DNA of 64,000 nucleotides from Cercophora sp. LCS_1. Taxonomy: Eukaryota; Ascomycota; Sordariomycetes; Sordariales; Lasiosphaeriaceae. The notes under the pieces are model-generated. The model saw nothing but the letters and a program-made list of their open reading frames with translations, did not search any database and had not been told where the DNA came from. The translations under genes and the position numbers were made by a program. This document shows positions 22,064 to 33,597 of this stretch, one piece after another (position 1 is the first letter of the stretch; every line of letters starts with the position of its first letter). The stretch lies in NCBI GenBank assembly GCA_036250225.1, contig JAPZLL010000009.1, positions 496,001-560,000 on the forward strand, given 5' to 3'.

Positions 22064-24604
22064 TTAGTAGAGAGTGATTTCCCGCTCCTCTTCTGGAGAG
22101 TTCAGAGCCTCCCCATCCATAATGCCGTGGACATATGACTCGCCGACGAGTTGATAACGTTGGTTACCCTTGCCGCAGCTCTCAGCTCGCAGAGTGTAGG
22201 GAACTCCTGATCCAAAAATCAGGAAGATACAATCCCCGGGTTGGCTCAGGGGAGGAACCATGCCGACATATCCCTTCTCGGTTGTGCAAAACATCATGGG
22301 GTCGGAGCCCCTGTTGCTGTCGAAGAGAAAATATGGCCCACCGTCCGAGGCTAATTTCATCATCTCTCCGTACTTTTCAACATTATGCGGGGCCATAAAC
22401 GACGACCCAACGGATCCAAACATCGAATCGACATACCCAGCGCCGGACTTAACGCGTGAATGTGTCTCCGTCATACTGGCCCGCGCGAAGTCCAAACTGA
22501 ACTTGAGCAAGTCAACGGCAGAAGGTGGTGCAGGTCTCACTTTCAATGTTTTGTCGCCCACCATGGTCCGCCACACTGCTTCCTCCAGTGACTGGTCCTG
22601 CGGTGTTTGACTGCTGGAGCAATGAGGATATAGGTTGGGAATAGTTGCGCGGGCGAGTTCGTAGGCGCGTTCCGGATAGTCGTTGAGAGATGATGCCGCG
22701 GCAACGTCTATATCATCTGGGTTTATTTTTGCAACGGGCAGGACATGCCTGATTCTGTCAACAAACAAGCCCCGGATTTTAGTCTCCCGCCGAGATAGGC
22801 AGGGCCTGATACGCAACGACATTTTCTTTGTTGCGCAGTAATGGGTCTAGCTTGCCCATGTGGACGAGTTCAGGGGTGCCCCTACTCTCAACGACGTCCA
22901 GTCGACAACCCACGAGGGGACCTCGGTGTCCCATCCGCCGTACCCAATCCCAGCAAGGTCCAATTCGGGGCGGCCGGTATCAAGCATGAAATGCGCAAGG
23001 TCCAAAAGGATGTCTGCTGGTTTTCGCTTGTAGTCGACAAGCGAGTCCAGTTGCGCTTTCTCTTTTGAGATCCCAATCAGCGCAAAGACCTTGTCGATCG
23101 GTTGCGTGGCTTCCCTCGCGCCAAAGTCTCGGAGAATATCGCTGATGGATCTGGGCTCGCTGCGCAGTTTGCTGACGCGGTATTGACCCACGGTAGGGAG
23201 AGACAAGAATCTGCTGGACATGGTCGCGGTCTTGTAGGGCCCTTGGAAGGACCCGTCCGACCCAAGATACAAAAGCATGACGTAAACAATGACATTGTTG
23301 GTGAAAAACTCGACCATCTCGTAGAAGGTCGTCATGGGCATGGTTTCATCGCCATAGTGAAAGGTGACATGCCTGGCCATTACGACCTCTTGCACAACCC
23401 ACACCCGGTGGAACCACGGGTGCTGTAAAAGATCCACCAGCGCCTTGATACGTGCCCGAAGCAGCAAGTCAGTCCGTTGCCGCGGGAGGTAGCCGCTCAC
23501 ATGCATCGTCAGCATGGCGTCTGACAATGCCCCTAATGTCTTCTTCAATGTTTTCAGCTCCCGGAAAAGCAAGAAGGCCAGGAACGAAGGGCCTTCACCC
23601 AAGCACACCGCGACATGGATCGCTCCTTGGTAGATGTCGCCCATAAGTCGTATTTGCTTTGCCTTTTCCTCCAAATGGGCCTCATCTGTGCCTTGGTCGA
23701 TGCATATCGCGTCGACCCAGATGTAGTGCGGTGAGATAAAGGAAGTGCATCGTGTAAGGATCTCACGTAAATTCCCTGTGATGCGCATGACTTTGCCGTT
23801 GACGATGATCGGGCGACTATCCTGAGGTCCATGGGCCCAGACGTACGACACGGCATGGTACAGGGGCATGTCTTTGAGCCAATGTGCCTCCAGCTCTCCC
23901 GACAGTGGAAAGAAAGGAAGCTTTCGGTGGAGCTTGAGCAGTCTGATTTGCCCGCTGGCGTCTGATAGCCTCGGTGCGTCTGCTGCATAGGAGAAAGGCT
24001 CCGTCGGGAGCGGGTACAGGACCAAGATCAAACGTCGAATTGCTGCCGCTGAATGCGTCATGGCCCAGCTGCTAGCTCGCATTGCAGCGAACATGATGGT
24101 GTCCTCCACCCACACAGGCCACAGTATCGGATACTCCCAGAGGTAATATCTAGCATTCTGCTTCCACTTGACAGGAGCAGGCCACCAGAGTGCCGAAAAA
24201 CCGAAGAACCAGGTCATGATGGTCCCCATGTGGGTCCATAAGAAACCAATACAATGCCGTGGAAGGAGCCAGACCAGAGGCAAGAGACGCCGAAGAACAA
24301 GCGTACAAACACATAGGAACAGCCCGGCCCGGGAACGCTGGTGAGCTTTGGTCATATAGAACCTGTCGATATAGCCAGCGGTAAATTCGAAAGGAGCGTG
24401 GTTCATGACCTCAGGCGTCAGAAGGAGAAAGTAGCAAACCACATCGAACCGGGTGTTGAAGATTTGAGGGAGCATAAAAGGCATGATAACATTGTCCAAA
24501 ACGAGTGTCTTGATGATGCAAGCTTTCCAATCGGAACTGGTGACCAAGTTCGCAATGATCGCCATTGCCGATCGGGCTTTTGTTGGCTTGGGCGTCGAGT
24601 CCAT
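22064..24604 (-). pseudogene. HET-domain (heterokaryon incompatibility) gene interrupted by one in-frame TAG
   Basis: HET proteins (PF06985) drive programmed cell death after non-self recognition. The first frame gives 585 aa from the ATG at 24604: an N-terminal 230 residues with three or four hydrophobic segments, then a HET domain (YHAVSYVWAHG, HYIWVDAICIDQ, WFHRVWVVQEVV). A TAG at 22849-22847 stops it. The same frame continues without another stop for 260 codons and ends at 22064 with the normal HET C-terminus (GYVGMVPPLSQPGD, YQLVGESYVHGIMDGEAL). No intron can remove the stop, because only eight sense codons separate it from the next ATG and the frame is unchanged. A CAG or TGG ancestor would need one transition. 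Whether the 585-residue product still works is unknown. Confidence 0.85.
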
Positions 24605-25959
24605 GGTGCGTTGAGGGTATCAAACCGGGATATCTCCGAGATCCGCCATGAAGCGATAGGAAGCGAGGGCATATCAAGTTGTGTAAGCTTCCAGATCAAA
24701 GGAGTTATCATCAACCAGGGGGCAGCGCGCGTAACCCCATACGCTGAAAAGGGGCAGGCGCCTAGAGAAGCCGCCACCGTCTTGGCAAACAAACTAAAAT
24801 GTCCAAGAACACGAGACTACGGCCCAAAACGGCCATTTGAAACCAACCAACAATGGGCTCAAGTTTCAGCTGGAAGGGTTCTTTGAAGCTGAGCAGAAAG
24901 CCATCCAAAGGGGTTAAACTTTCTATCCATGACTTCGAATTTGCACACTGTTACGGTCCAGCCATGCCAAGCATCACCACCACAGCCAAGCCCCTAGTTA
25001 CCGTTAACTAGTTGTTAGTGCCTAGATAGCTGCATCGGCCTGTGGATAACAGATAGAATATCCTTTCCCACAGGCCGGCAGATGGTGAAGGCCCCCATTG
25101 GGGACCTCAAAACCACTGCCTCCTGGCCTCTTTCAGAGCCAGGGGACACACACAATCACACACATCCTTTTGACCATCCACACAGCCAAACTGCTTGTTG
25201 TTCAAGATTGCCTCCTATCCGTAGACGTGAGACACACCCATCTCCCGCCAAGAGCGTGGGCTCTTTGCCCCAGGGCCCATGATCTGTACCACACACTAGA
25301 TACCAACCTAGAAGGTACACTAATGGAGAAAGAATACGCTGAAAGAAAGAAGGGCGAAGAGAATAAAGAAGAAAATAGACAGGAAAAGGACGAAGAAGAA
25401 GAAAACGGAAAAGAAGAAGGGCCCTAGCTAGGTTTCCTACCTCCCGCATTAAATCGCCTGCATGCTTTTCACAGAAGCTGGCAATAGCGGCGAACAAAAC
25501 ATATGTGCCGTTCGAAATCCACAGTCGCAGTAAGATCACATAGGCATGTTACATCTCTGCTCGACCTCTCGACAGGGATACTGCAACTGCCGTTCCGTTG
25601 ATCCACGGGTCGATCTACCCGCGCGTCTCTATCGGCCGGCCATGTGAGAATGTATATCACCAACAGCCATTGGAGGAGAGGGGCATCCACTTCACGGTGC
25701 AAATTTTCCGGCGGCTCAGTCAAAAACACCCGATCACCCCGATGTCGTGCCACCACGAGCGCGGCATCAGGTCGGGGTCATACCAGGGCACGGGTGTGTT
25801 GACAAGCGGATGCTACGACAAGCGCGTGGGCGAGTGACCACGATGTGATCTCCTACAAATACCACAACATCCGCTGGTAGGTCATGGTCTAGGAGTCTCC
25901 CCTTGGGAGCGGGTGAGGGAAAATCAAACTTGTACCAGCTACAACTAGCATCAAACATC
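24605..25959. other. Intergenic region holding a diverged dispersed repeat
   Basis: Segments 24841-24910 and 25455-25650 resemble 30062-30135 and 30405-30550 in the same order and orientation, so this is one copy of an uncharacterised dispersed repeat. A GA-rich stretch lies at 25325-25420. No intact gene seen. Confidence 0.55.
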
Positions 25960-26172
25960 ATGAAGCTCTTACTTTCAGCCGCTCTTTTGTTCATCTCGGT
26001 GGCCGTCGCAGTCCCGTCACCAGCCCCTGGAAACCAAGATATCGTCTACACGCCAACACTCAGTGCTAGGATGCCATGTGGAGGAGGCACTGGCTTCTGC
26101 CAAAGCCGTCGATGCCTCTGCTCAAATATTTGCGAAGGGATGTGCTCATGGTATGATTGCGGTTCATGCTGA
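25960..26172 (+). CDS. Eight-cysteine secreted peptide
   Basis: Predicted secreted peptide of 70 aa with no intron. I start at the ATG at 25960, not at 25903, because the signal peptide begins there (MKLLLSAALLFISVAVAV), giving a textbook hydrophobic core. The mature part is short and carries eight cysteines at 40, 47, 52, 54, 58, 62, 67 and 70, with a C-x-C and a terminal C-x2-C. The spacing resembles disulfide-rich fungal peptides (defensin- or effector-like), but I cannot assign it to a named family. It lies alone between two copies of a diverged repeat. Function is not known; antimicrobial or host-interaction roles are inference. Confidence 0.72.
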   Translation: MKLLLSAALLFISVAVAVPSPAPGNQDIVYTPTLSARMPCGGGTGFCQSRRCLCSNICEGMCSWYDCGSC

Positions 26173-27885
26173 GGATCATGATTTGGAGCCGAGGTGAGAT
26201 GCTCCCTGCCCCTTACCACCGCCGAGGTATCACCCGACTCACCATTTAGGGAGTATTTGATCTAGCATGGGATAAGAAGTGTGGGAGTAGAATGGTCGGA
26301 GAGAAACAATTGCAATGTACATAGGGGTGATAGCAAGGACATGACCATGAGTCGGCTGCCGCCTGCGTGCCATTGGAATGGAAATATTTCTGCTCCCGCT
26401 ACTTTGATCATGGCTCAATGAAAGGTTTCACAAATCAATTAGGACTCCACTTGTCAAATATCTGTTCCGCGCCCACTATCACGTCGGAATATGATCGGCG
26501 GGGATGCCGGAGGCCGATAAGCGCCGCAAGAGTGTACCGATGGATGCGGCCTAGTCGACAAACAATGGGGATGGCTTGAAACGGCGGGATATCGGCTCGT
26601 TCAGTGTATACTTCATGATCAATTGTTGACAGTCCATTGTAAACCGAGCTTTGCAAGGCAAATAAATCCCAAAATCACCAAAAACAACTCATGTCACCTT
26701 CAGAAAGCGCGCAACACCAACAACTGACGTCCACCCATCGCGGGAGCAAATACCGAAAACACGCAGACAAGCCCTTGGCACGCACTCTTTCTTTCTCCCG
26801 ATGGTGCGCCACAAAGCTTGACCAGCTCGCGTCGCGAAACAAGCATCGCACCACGTCGATCGCCGAGCTTATCGAAAGCGACCTAATGAGGGAGCTGCCG
26901 GCTCGGCGCAAGGGGAATTAGGCCGAAGATGTAAAGTGGTGAACCACTCACGGTAGTGCGGCAGCGCGGCCTGCAGAAAAACGTGGGCCAAGAAATTAGC
27001 CTGTTGAAGCAAGAGCGGGCTGCTCGCGTTCTGCTCGTATCGTGCAACTTCAGGCGAGACGTGGTGTGGACCTTGTCGAGAGACACAGGAAAAAATCCTC
27101 TGGACGAGCGGAAGGGTATGTGATGTGAGACAAGACAAGATGGGGTGAGATTCAGGGCTCCTTGGACTTCGTATTTATAAAAGACCAAGAGGTCCTCCGA
27201 GTCCTTTGGAAGGGTTTTTGATCCTGAGAGGTTTTGGCGGTCGTGTTGCTGCGCTGCGCCGCTGACGACGCCGAGAGATGTCCTTCAGCAAGGGATCGCC
27301 CTGAAGATCTCGGCTAATATCACCCGTCCTTGGTCCGTGCAATGCCCAGAGTTGCGGCGAAAACACCGGTTGGGGGCAGCCGGGTGTCATTCCAGGAGGA
27401 TGAACCTCCACTCTGCATCGTGGACCAGTTGCGCACTTGCTGCAAGCCTGGACGGTCTGGAGTGGAGCGGTCTGGTTTTTCCTGTCGGACCGACCTGTTG
27501 CTGTTGGGTTGCAGTCCCTCCGCGGCCAACGGCGTCGTGTGGGTGTGCAATATGTGGTTGAACGGAAGACGGGCAAAATGCCAGCAAACGGGTGGATGAG
27601 CCTTTTTGTTTGACGTCTTGGAGAGCCGTTCTTTCCGGTTGGCGATTTGAAGTTTGTCCGAGCCGGTTTGTCGTTCGAGCTGCGCGCATTGCAGCCGTCG
27701 TCGCCCCTCAAGCCAGCCAGCTTGGAGATCTCATATATGCTCTGCAGGCCCAATGTCGTTGTCAATCCTCCTTGTCCCCCGTGTTGGCCTCTCTTCTGCC
27801 ATCCCCGTCTCAGCTCTGCTGCTGAGAAGATCGCGAGATCACCCCTAACCCTCCCTGCCCGGACGACACTCGACACACCGCCAAC
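26173..27885. other. Intergenic region with one doubtful small ORF
   Basis: A 76-codon frame at 26691-26921 (plus) has a segment with the beta-helix-helix outline of a ribbon-helix-helix domain, but no support as a gene. The remainder is the leader and promoter region of the MFS gene and contains only short overlapping frames. Confidence 0.45.
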
Positions 27886-29826
27886 ATGGTCGGCGCCCCT
27901 GACAATGGGTCGGATAATATCATCCATCGCATGGCGATGGAGGATCCGATCCCGTGGTACAAGAAACCGAATCTTCGGGCCCTGTATCTGTTGCTCTTCC
28001 CATGTGTCATCGGCATCGAGATGACGTCGGGATTTGACTCCCAAATCATCAACTCCGCTCAGCTCCTTCCTCATTGGAAGTCCTGTAAGACTCCCGGCCT
28101 CGTGGCTTGCACCCCACCCCCGCAAAGCTTAAATCTTTGGCATTCAACGTCAAACTGACACGGCTGGAACGCAGACTTTGGCAACCCAACCGGCGCTTAC
28201 AATGGCATCCTTGCTTCGGCCCTTCCCCTGGGCTCCGTCATCGGTCTCCCATTCATTCCGCTCGTGAACGACACCTTTGGACGCCGGAACTGTATCATGT
28301 TTGGATCCTGCATCATGGTCATTGGCACCATCATTCAAGGCTTTGCCTTCAACGGCAAGTCCAGTCTTTTCGCTGGTCTCAGACAAGGCGCAGAATTAAC
28401 TTCTTTCAGGTCCCATGTACATCATGGCGCGCGGTATTGTCGGATTCGGTCTCCCCTACGCTATCGTCGCCGGCTCCTGCTTGATCGGTGAGCTCGGTTA
28501 CCCGAAGGAACGGCCCATCTTGACATCTCTCTTCAACGCCTGTTACTTCATCGGCGCCATTGTTGCCGCCGGCTGCACATTCGGGACGCAAAAGATAGAG
28601 AATGATTGGAGCTGGAGAATCCCCTCTTTCCTGCAAATGGCCCCGTCGCTGCTGCAGATTCTCTTCGTCTACTTCCTGCCCGAATCCCCACGCTACCTCA
28701 TGAGTAAGGACCGGTTTGAGGAGGCCGAGGCGGTTCTTATCAAGTATCACGCCGAAGGAAACGCCAGCTCCGATTTCGTTCAAGCCGAAATCGTCGAGAT
28801 CAAGACAACACTCGAGATCGAGCTGGAGCATTCCAAGCGCTCCTGGATGGACATGATCGCGACTGCCGGTATGAGAAGGCGTGTCCTGATTGGCTCGCTG
28901 CTTGGTCTGTTCACCCAACTGAGCGGAAATGTCGTCATCTCGTACTTCCTTGGCGACGTCCTCAAGCTTATCGGCTACACGGATCCCGCTTTTCAAGCCA
29001 AGTACAATCTGGGTAACCAGGGATGGAGTCTTGTGTGCGGCGTGTAAGTCTCTTTCGATTTCCTGAATTCCCAGCGTGCCTCCCGGTTTTTTTTTTTTTT
29101 GCTAACTTTTCTTCCTTCTCTAGGAGCGCGGCGCTTGTCGTCATGAGGTTCAAGCGACGAACGATGTACCTGACCGGCATCATCTCCATCCTGGCAGTTT
29201 ATGTCGCCTGGACCATTTGCACCGCTGTCTTCATCGCAACTCACTCTGAGATCGCCGCAAAGCTGTCACTCTTTTGGATCTACGCTTACAGCCCGGCATA
29301 CAACTTGTGCTTCAATGCTCTGACTTATAGTAAGTGCCTGACGTTTCGCATCTGTGGTCTGAAGGAACATGCGCTAACCGGCTCACAGCTTATCTTATCG
29401 AGATCTTCCCCTTCGCTCAACGTGCCAGAGGTATTGCCATCTTCCAATTCTGGGGCAAGGCCGCTCAGTTCTTTGGAACCAATGTCAACCCAATTGGTGA
29501 GTACCTTACTCTCAATGACCCAACAACTCCTCCCAAAGCTAACACCGGCACAGGAACCCAAGCTATTGGCTGGAAGTACTTGCTTGTCTACTGCTGCTGG
29601 ATCTTCTTCGAGGCGGTTTGCATCTGGTTCCTGTGGCCCGAAACATCCGGTCGCTCACTCGAAGAGTTGGCTTTCTGTAAGTTGCCTATCCTTGATGGTT
29701 GGGATCATTCCACTGACAGCGTCGATAGTGTTCGAAGAAAAGGAGGATTATGCCCAGAGAGCCGGAACCGCTGTCACCAAGACTGTCCTTCATGTTGAGC
29801 ACGAGGAAGACAAGGAGAAGGTGTAA
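27886..29826 (+). CDS. MFS sugar transporter (hexose/disaccharide permease type)
   Basis: Plasma-membrane sugar:proton symporter of the Major Facilitator Superfamily (PF00083), 515 aa. Seven exons: 27886..28084, 28175..28354, 28410..29043, 29124..29329, 29389..29496, 29554..29676 and 29729..29826. Twelve hydrophobic segments are present. Signature motifs: GFDSQIINS in helix 1, DTFGRRNCIMFG between helices 2 and 3, PESPRYLMSKDR after helix 6, MRFKRRTMYL after helix 8, and PETSGRSLEEL after helix 12. Intron 2 (28355-28409) has a GC donor (GCAAGT). All seven exons join in phase, so the gene looks functional. It resembles fungal lactose/hexose permeases; the substrate cannot be read from the sequence. 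Confidence 0.93.
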
Positions 29827-31581
29827 TTTGCGACGCGGATGAGATGTTTGCGAGACTGCGATAATGGGGTTATGGGACAATCGGTTGCCACTAATGCCAA
29901 TGTAGAGATCAAGCACAAAATTTGAGTTAGCGATCCAAAGCTTGGAGGCAACAATAGTGACCTCGTATTGGAGCTGCCCTTGTAACACGCACGGCTCTTT
30001 TCTTGGGGCCATAAGGTATCTTTTGCACAGCAAATCTAAGTCGACGACGCGAAAAGATGGTTCAAAACCAAATACTGCACTGGGCTGAACTTACAGTTGG
30101 AGCGCCTCTTCAAAGCCCAGCGGATAGCCACTCTGGATCTAGTTACCAATCAGGGATCATCAAGCTTTGCATCCCAACTTGGCACTCACACCCACGTCAC
30201 CTACTGATCTCTGTCAAAAATCATAAGCGAGCAATTCGTTTGCAACATCCAGGACTGCAGGGGACTTGTGGGTAAGCCGTGTCGCACAATGGCAACCGAA
30301 TCTCCCCGGTGCAAGTCAAGAAAGCAAGAGACGGAACAAGGGGAGGCAATTGCACGGCGCCATACTTCACACATCAAACTTGACAACTTCCCCAACAAAC
30401 GCTTTGCATGCTGTTCAGGACATGGTTAATATCGGGGAACACGAAGATGATCACATCTGTATTGTCTTGCAGGAGGGGCACTGTAACTGCCTGTTACATT
30501 GATCCACAAGTCGGTCTGGTACCAGCGCATCTCCATCAGCTGACCATGTGAAACCCTTGTTCAGATATTATGTGATTCATTTGGCTGTCCGAACTCCTGC
30601 CCCTGTGCTGTTGTTTACAACTTTCCATTGTCCAATGGGGCTACCAGTCACCACTCTGTGGCATCCGCCTGGAGGCATGCACTATGTGTGTATTAGATGG
30701 CCCGGTTTGTTTGTTCCACCCGTTTGAAGACAAATGGAAGCCGACCTGTCAATCACTGTGTCACATTATGAAAGTGTTGGCTGCACGTGCGCTGTGACTG
30801 AGGCTGGTAACAAGGAAGACAGGAGGGATGAAGCAGTACGGCCGGAAAGGTTCAGGTAGGTCCTGCCCTGAATGGTCGGGCAAGTCCTGTGGCAGGATAA
30901 ACGACAGGCACAAAGAAAGGTCGAATAGTGGATTCACCGAGAAAGAAGGGATGGTTCCAGAATCTCAATGCATCAGTCGATATTCCAATGCCTATTGGGA
31001 TTTGCAATTACAATAATAGGTACCCGTCCAGACTCGAAGTAGCATTGACAAGGTTCAGTGTGTTGGGAATTGAATTTGCTAGCGTGTCGGAGTTTCCGCT
31101 TTGCTGCAGGTTTGCTTGTGGGGCTGGGCGCGGTGTTCTCCAAGCGCGTTTGTCCACCTGTGGGTGCTGTGGGTGATGGTTCCATCAGGGTCAAAGTGTG
31201 CCTTCCAGACTCCTTGCTCATCCGTCAAACTCAAACTCAACTTTCAAACTTTCTTGGTGACTCACTCACATCCGAAGATAACCAACTTCCCGGCTGCGTT
31301 TCGGCCGGAAGTTTAAGCCAGTGGCAGGCCATAAAGCTTCCCTCTACCCTCCAGATTTTTCTCCGCGTCGCCTCTCTCCATCCAGAACACAACCCCAGCA
31401 CCAGGTCTCTTTGCGCATCCCTTATTCATCCAGAACACACTCTTCTGCTACAGGGGCCCTTTGCGTTTTCGGGCCACCCGGTCAGCCTACGCCCTACGCT
31501 GCAACATACGAGACTGTCTGCGTTCCACTTTTATACTGTCAACACGTCTCACGCCTCTTCCGCAACCTCCCGTGAGCCCCA
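29827..31581. other. Intergenic region holding a second copy of a diverged repeat
   Basis: 30062-30135 and 30405-30550 match the repeat at 24.84-25.65 kb. The right 350 nt is a pyrimidine-rich leader of the trypsin-like gene. No gene recognised. Confidence 0.5.
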
Positions 31582-33597
31582 ATGGCAGCCGCAGTCGCCC
31601 CTCCATCCCTCTACTACGGGGGTAGCGATGCCCGGTATCGCGACGTTGAATCCACGTCCTCCAGTTCCAGCGATGTTGGGACATTTTTTGTCAGTAATGT
31701 GAGACGCCGCGTTGCTGCGCCGCCACCAAAGCCTTTGCCCGTGGCAAGCGGGTACAGCCCGGCTTGCGAAAAGGTCCATGCTTTCTTTTCGAAATACTTC
31801 AAGGCCGGCGTTTCGGAGGTTGTTGGGGGAATTGCCAGACACGCGGAGGTCGATATTCTGGACGTCGACATCGTCGTCCGTATGCCTGTTGGTGATGGCG
31901 GCGACCGTCCAGACCCGAAGACGCTCCCCCCCACGATTCTGATTGTCGCCAAGTGGACCGGTAACGAGTCGCACGCTCGATGGGAGAAGGTCGTCACAGA
32001 AACCAAGAAGCTGCTCGATCCAGCCGTCAAGAGCGCGACCGAGGGCCGTGCGGAGGTCAGGGTGGAAATGGTGGACCTGGAGCTCACTTTACCCAAGTTC
32101 ATTACCCCCATCGGTGGAACCGAGTATTCCGGTGCCTTGAGCAACGATTGGCCAAACATTATGGACAGGGTGAATCGAATCCTCACGTCACACGGCACCA
32201 CAAAGTCGAGGGTCAACATTGTCGCCCTTTTTAAGTGGGGTACGAACAAGGATGCCGAGAAGAACCCGCCCACAGTCTTCATCGGCGTGGACTACCAGTC
32301 AGAGGAGACCAAATGGCCCCCCATCCTCGACGAAATCCAGCACTTCCTAGATGGGTACCCGTACAAGCTGCGGCTGCACATGGAACACAACGCCACCGTG
32401 GGACACCTGAAGCCCTTCGAGCGCCTCGTGAACAAGACCTGGGGCGATGTAGACGATACGGACATGCTGAGGCTCAGAGGCTTCGACCCCATCGAACAGC
32501 ACTACACCAAGGCTGTTGACATCGGAGACGATATCGGCCCGGCGAAATACCACGAAGTCCCCAACGACGGCCGGAAGCTGTTTGGCGGACTGGGGACCCT
32601 GGGATGTTGGGTCGAAGTCCGGACTGCTAGCGAACCCAAGGTGTGGACCAAGCTGGCCCTTACGAACTGGCATGTTGTGCGTCCGGGCTTTGATGGCTTT
32701 CGGCTTGGCAGGGACAAGGATGGTAACGCTGTCGCCATCGCACCTGAACGAGACTCGGACTTGGAGAAGGCTGACATCAATGGATATCGCGCTGGGACCT
32801 TGGGCAAAGTGCCAACCGAGATTGAGTCCCCGACGCGCAGACGTCATGCTTGGGCTCTCGACACCCTGGAGAAGATGGTCAAGTCGGTACCCGAGAAGGC
32901 AAAAGAGTTGAAGGAAGCCATAATACCGAAGAAGCTCTTTTTTGACAACAACCATCAGATCTTCGGCGTAGTGTATTTGGCTTCGGGGTACCTGCGTAGG
33001 ACCAAAACCAATGGGCGGCTCGACTGGGCTCTGCTGAGACCCCTTGGGGAGTCACGTTTGGGCAAGAATGTGCTCCCTACCTGGTCGGACTGGAGGAAGA
33101 GGGGGTACACCGATGTGCCTGGGCTGTTTACCGATGAGAAGACTGACCGTCCGCCCTACCTCAAGCAGCCCCCCAAACAGAGCCTTCGAAATCCCGTTCC
33201 GGACAAAACCATCGTCTACAAGGTCGGTGCTACCACCGGCCCCACTGCAGGTGTTTTCATGTACCAGAAAGCGACAGTAAAGATTGCCGATGACGCGTAT
33301 CTCTTCGGGGCACCATCGCGCGGCATATCCGAAAACTCCACGGAGTTTGTTTACATGCGCTTGCCGCAACTTCGGAATGGTGTAGTTGGCAAAAAAGGCG
33401 ACTCTGGATCGGTGGCCTTCGATAGACATGGTTGCGCGCTTGGTCTGCTATTTAGAGGATATCAGGCCCAGGATTCCGCCGAACATGTCTTCATCACTCC
33501 AATCGAAGATGTCTTTGAAGATATCAAGGCCTTTTCCAAGGGCAAGATCCTCGAAATTCGCATCGCCGAGTTCCCCCCGCCTTCCACCAAATCTTGA
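31582..33597 (+). CDS. Large cytosolic trypsin-like serine protease
   Basis: Intronless, 671 aa, no signal peptide or membrane segment, so probably cytosolic. A chymotrypsin-fold catalytic triad is visible in the right order: His364 (LTNWHVV), Asp481 (GRLDWALLRP) and Ser608 (KKGDSGSVAF). Spacing is wider than in secreted trypsins because of a charged insertion between His and Asp. Residues about 50-310 hold a domain I do not recognise that seems duplicated: PPTILIVAKWTGNE and NPPTVFIGVDYQSEE each start a similar strand-helix unit with a following Trp. The first 50 residues are Ser/Pro-rich. Stand-alone and NLR-linked trypsin-like domains occur in fungal and bacterial immunity. The setting among HET and NLR genes makes a regulated protease in a cell-death pathway plausible, but that is inference. 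Confidence 0.82.
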   Translation: MAAAVAPPSLYYGGSDARYRDVESTSSSSSDVGTFFVSNVRRRVAAPPPKPLPVASGYSPACEKVHAFFSKYFKAGVSEVVGGIARHAEVDILDVDIVVRMPVGDGGDRPDPKTLPPTILIVAKWTGNESHARWEKVVTETKKLLDPAVKSATEGRAEVRVEMVDLELTLPKFITPIGGTEYSGALSNDWPNIMDRVNRILTSHGTTKSRVNIVALFKWGTNKDAEKNPPTVFIGVDYQSEETKWPPILDEIQHFLDGYPYKLRLHMEHNATVGHLKPFERLVNKTWGDVDDTDMLRLRGFDPIEQHYTKAVDIGDDIGPAKYHEVPNDGRKLFGGLGTLGCWVEVRTASEPKVWTKLALTNWHVVRPGFDGFRLGRDKDGNAVAIAPERDSDLEKADINGYRAGTLGKVPTEIESPTRRRHAWALDTLEKMVKSVPEKAKELKEAIIPKKLFFDNNHQIFGVVYLASGYLRRTKTNGRLDWALLRPLGESRLGKNVLPTWSDWRKRGYTDVPGLFTDEKTDRPPYLKQPPKQSLRNPVPDKTIVYKVGATTGPTAGVFMYQKATVKIADDAYLFGAPSRGISENSTEFVYMRLPQLRNGVVGKKGDSGSVAFDRHGCALGLLFRGYQAQDSAEHVFITPIEDVFEDIKAFSKGKILEIRIAEFPPPSTKS

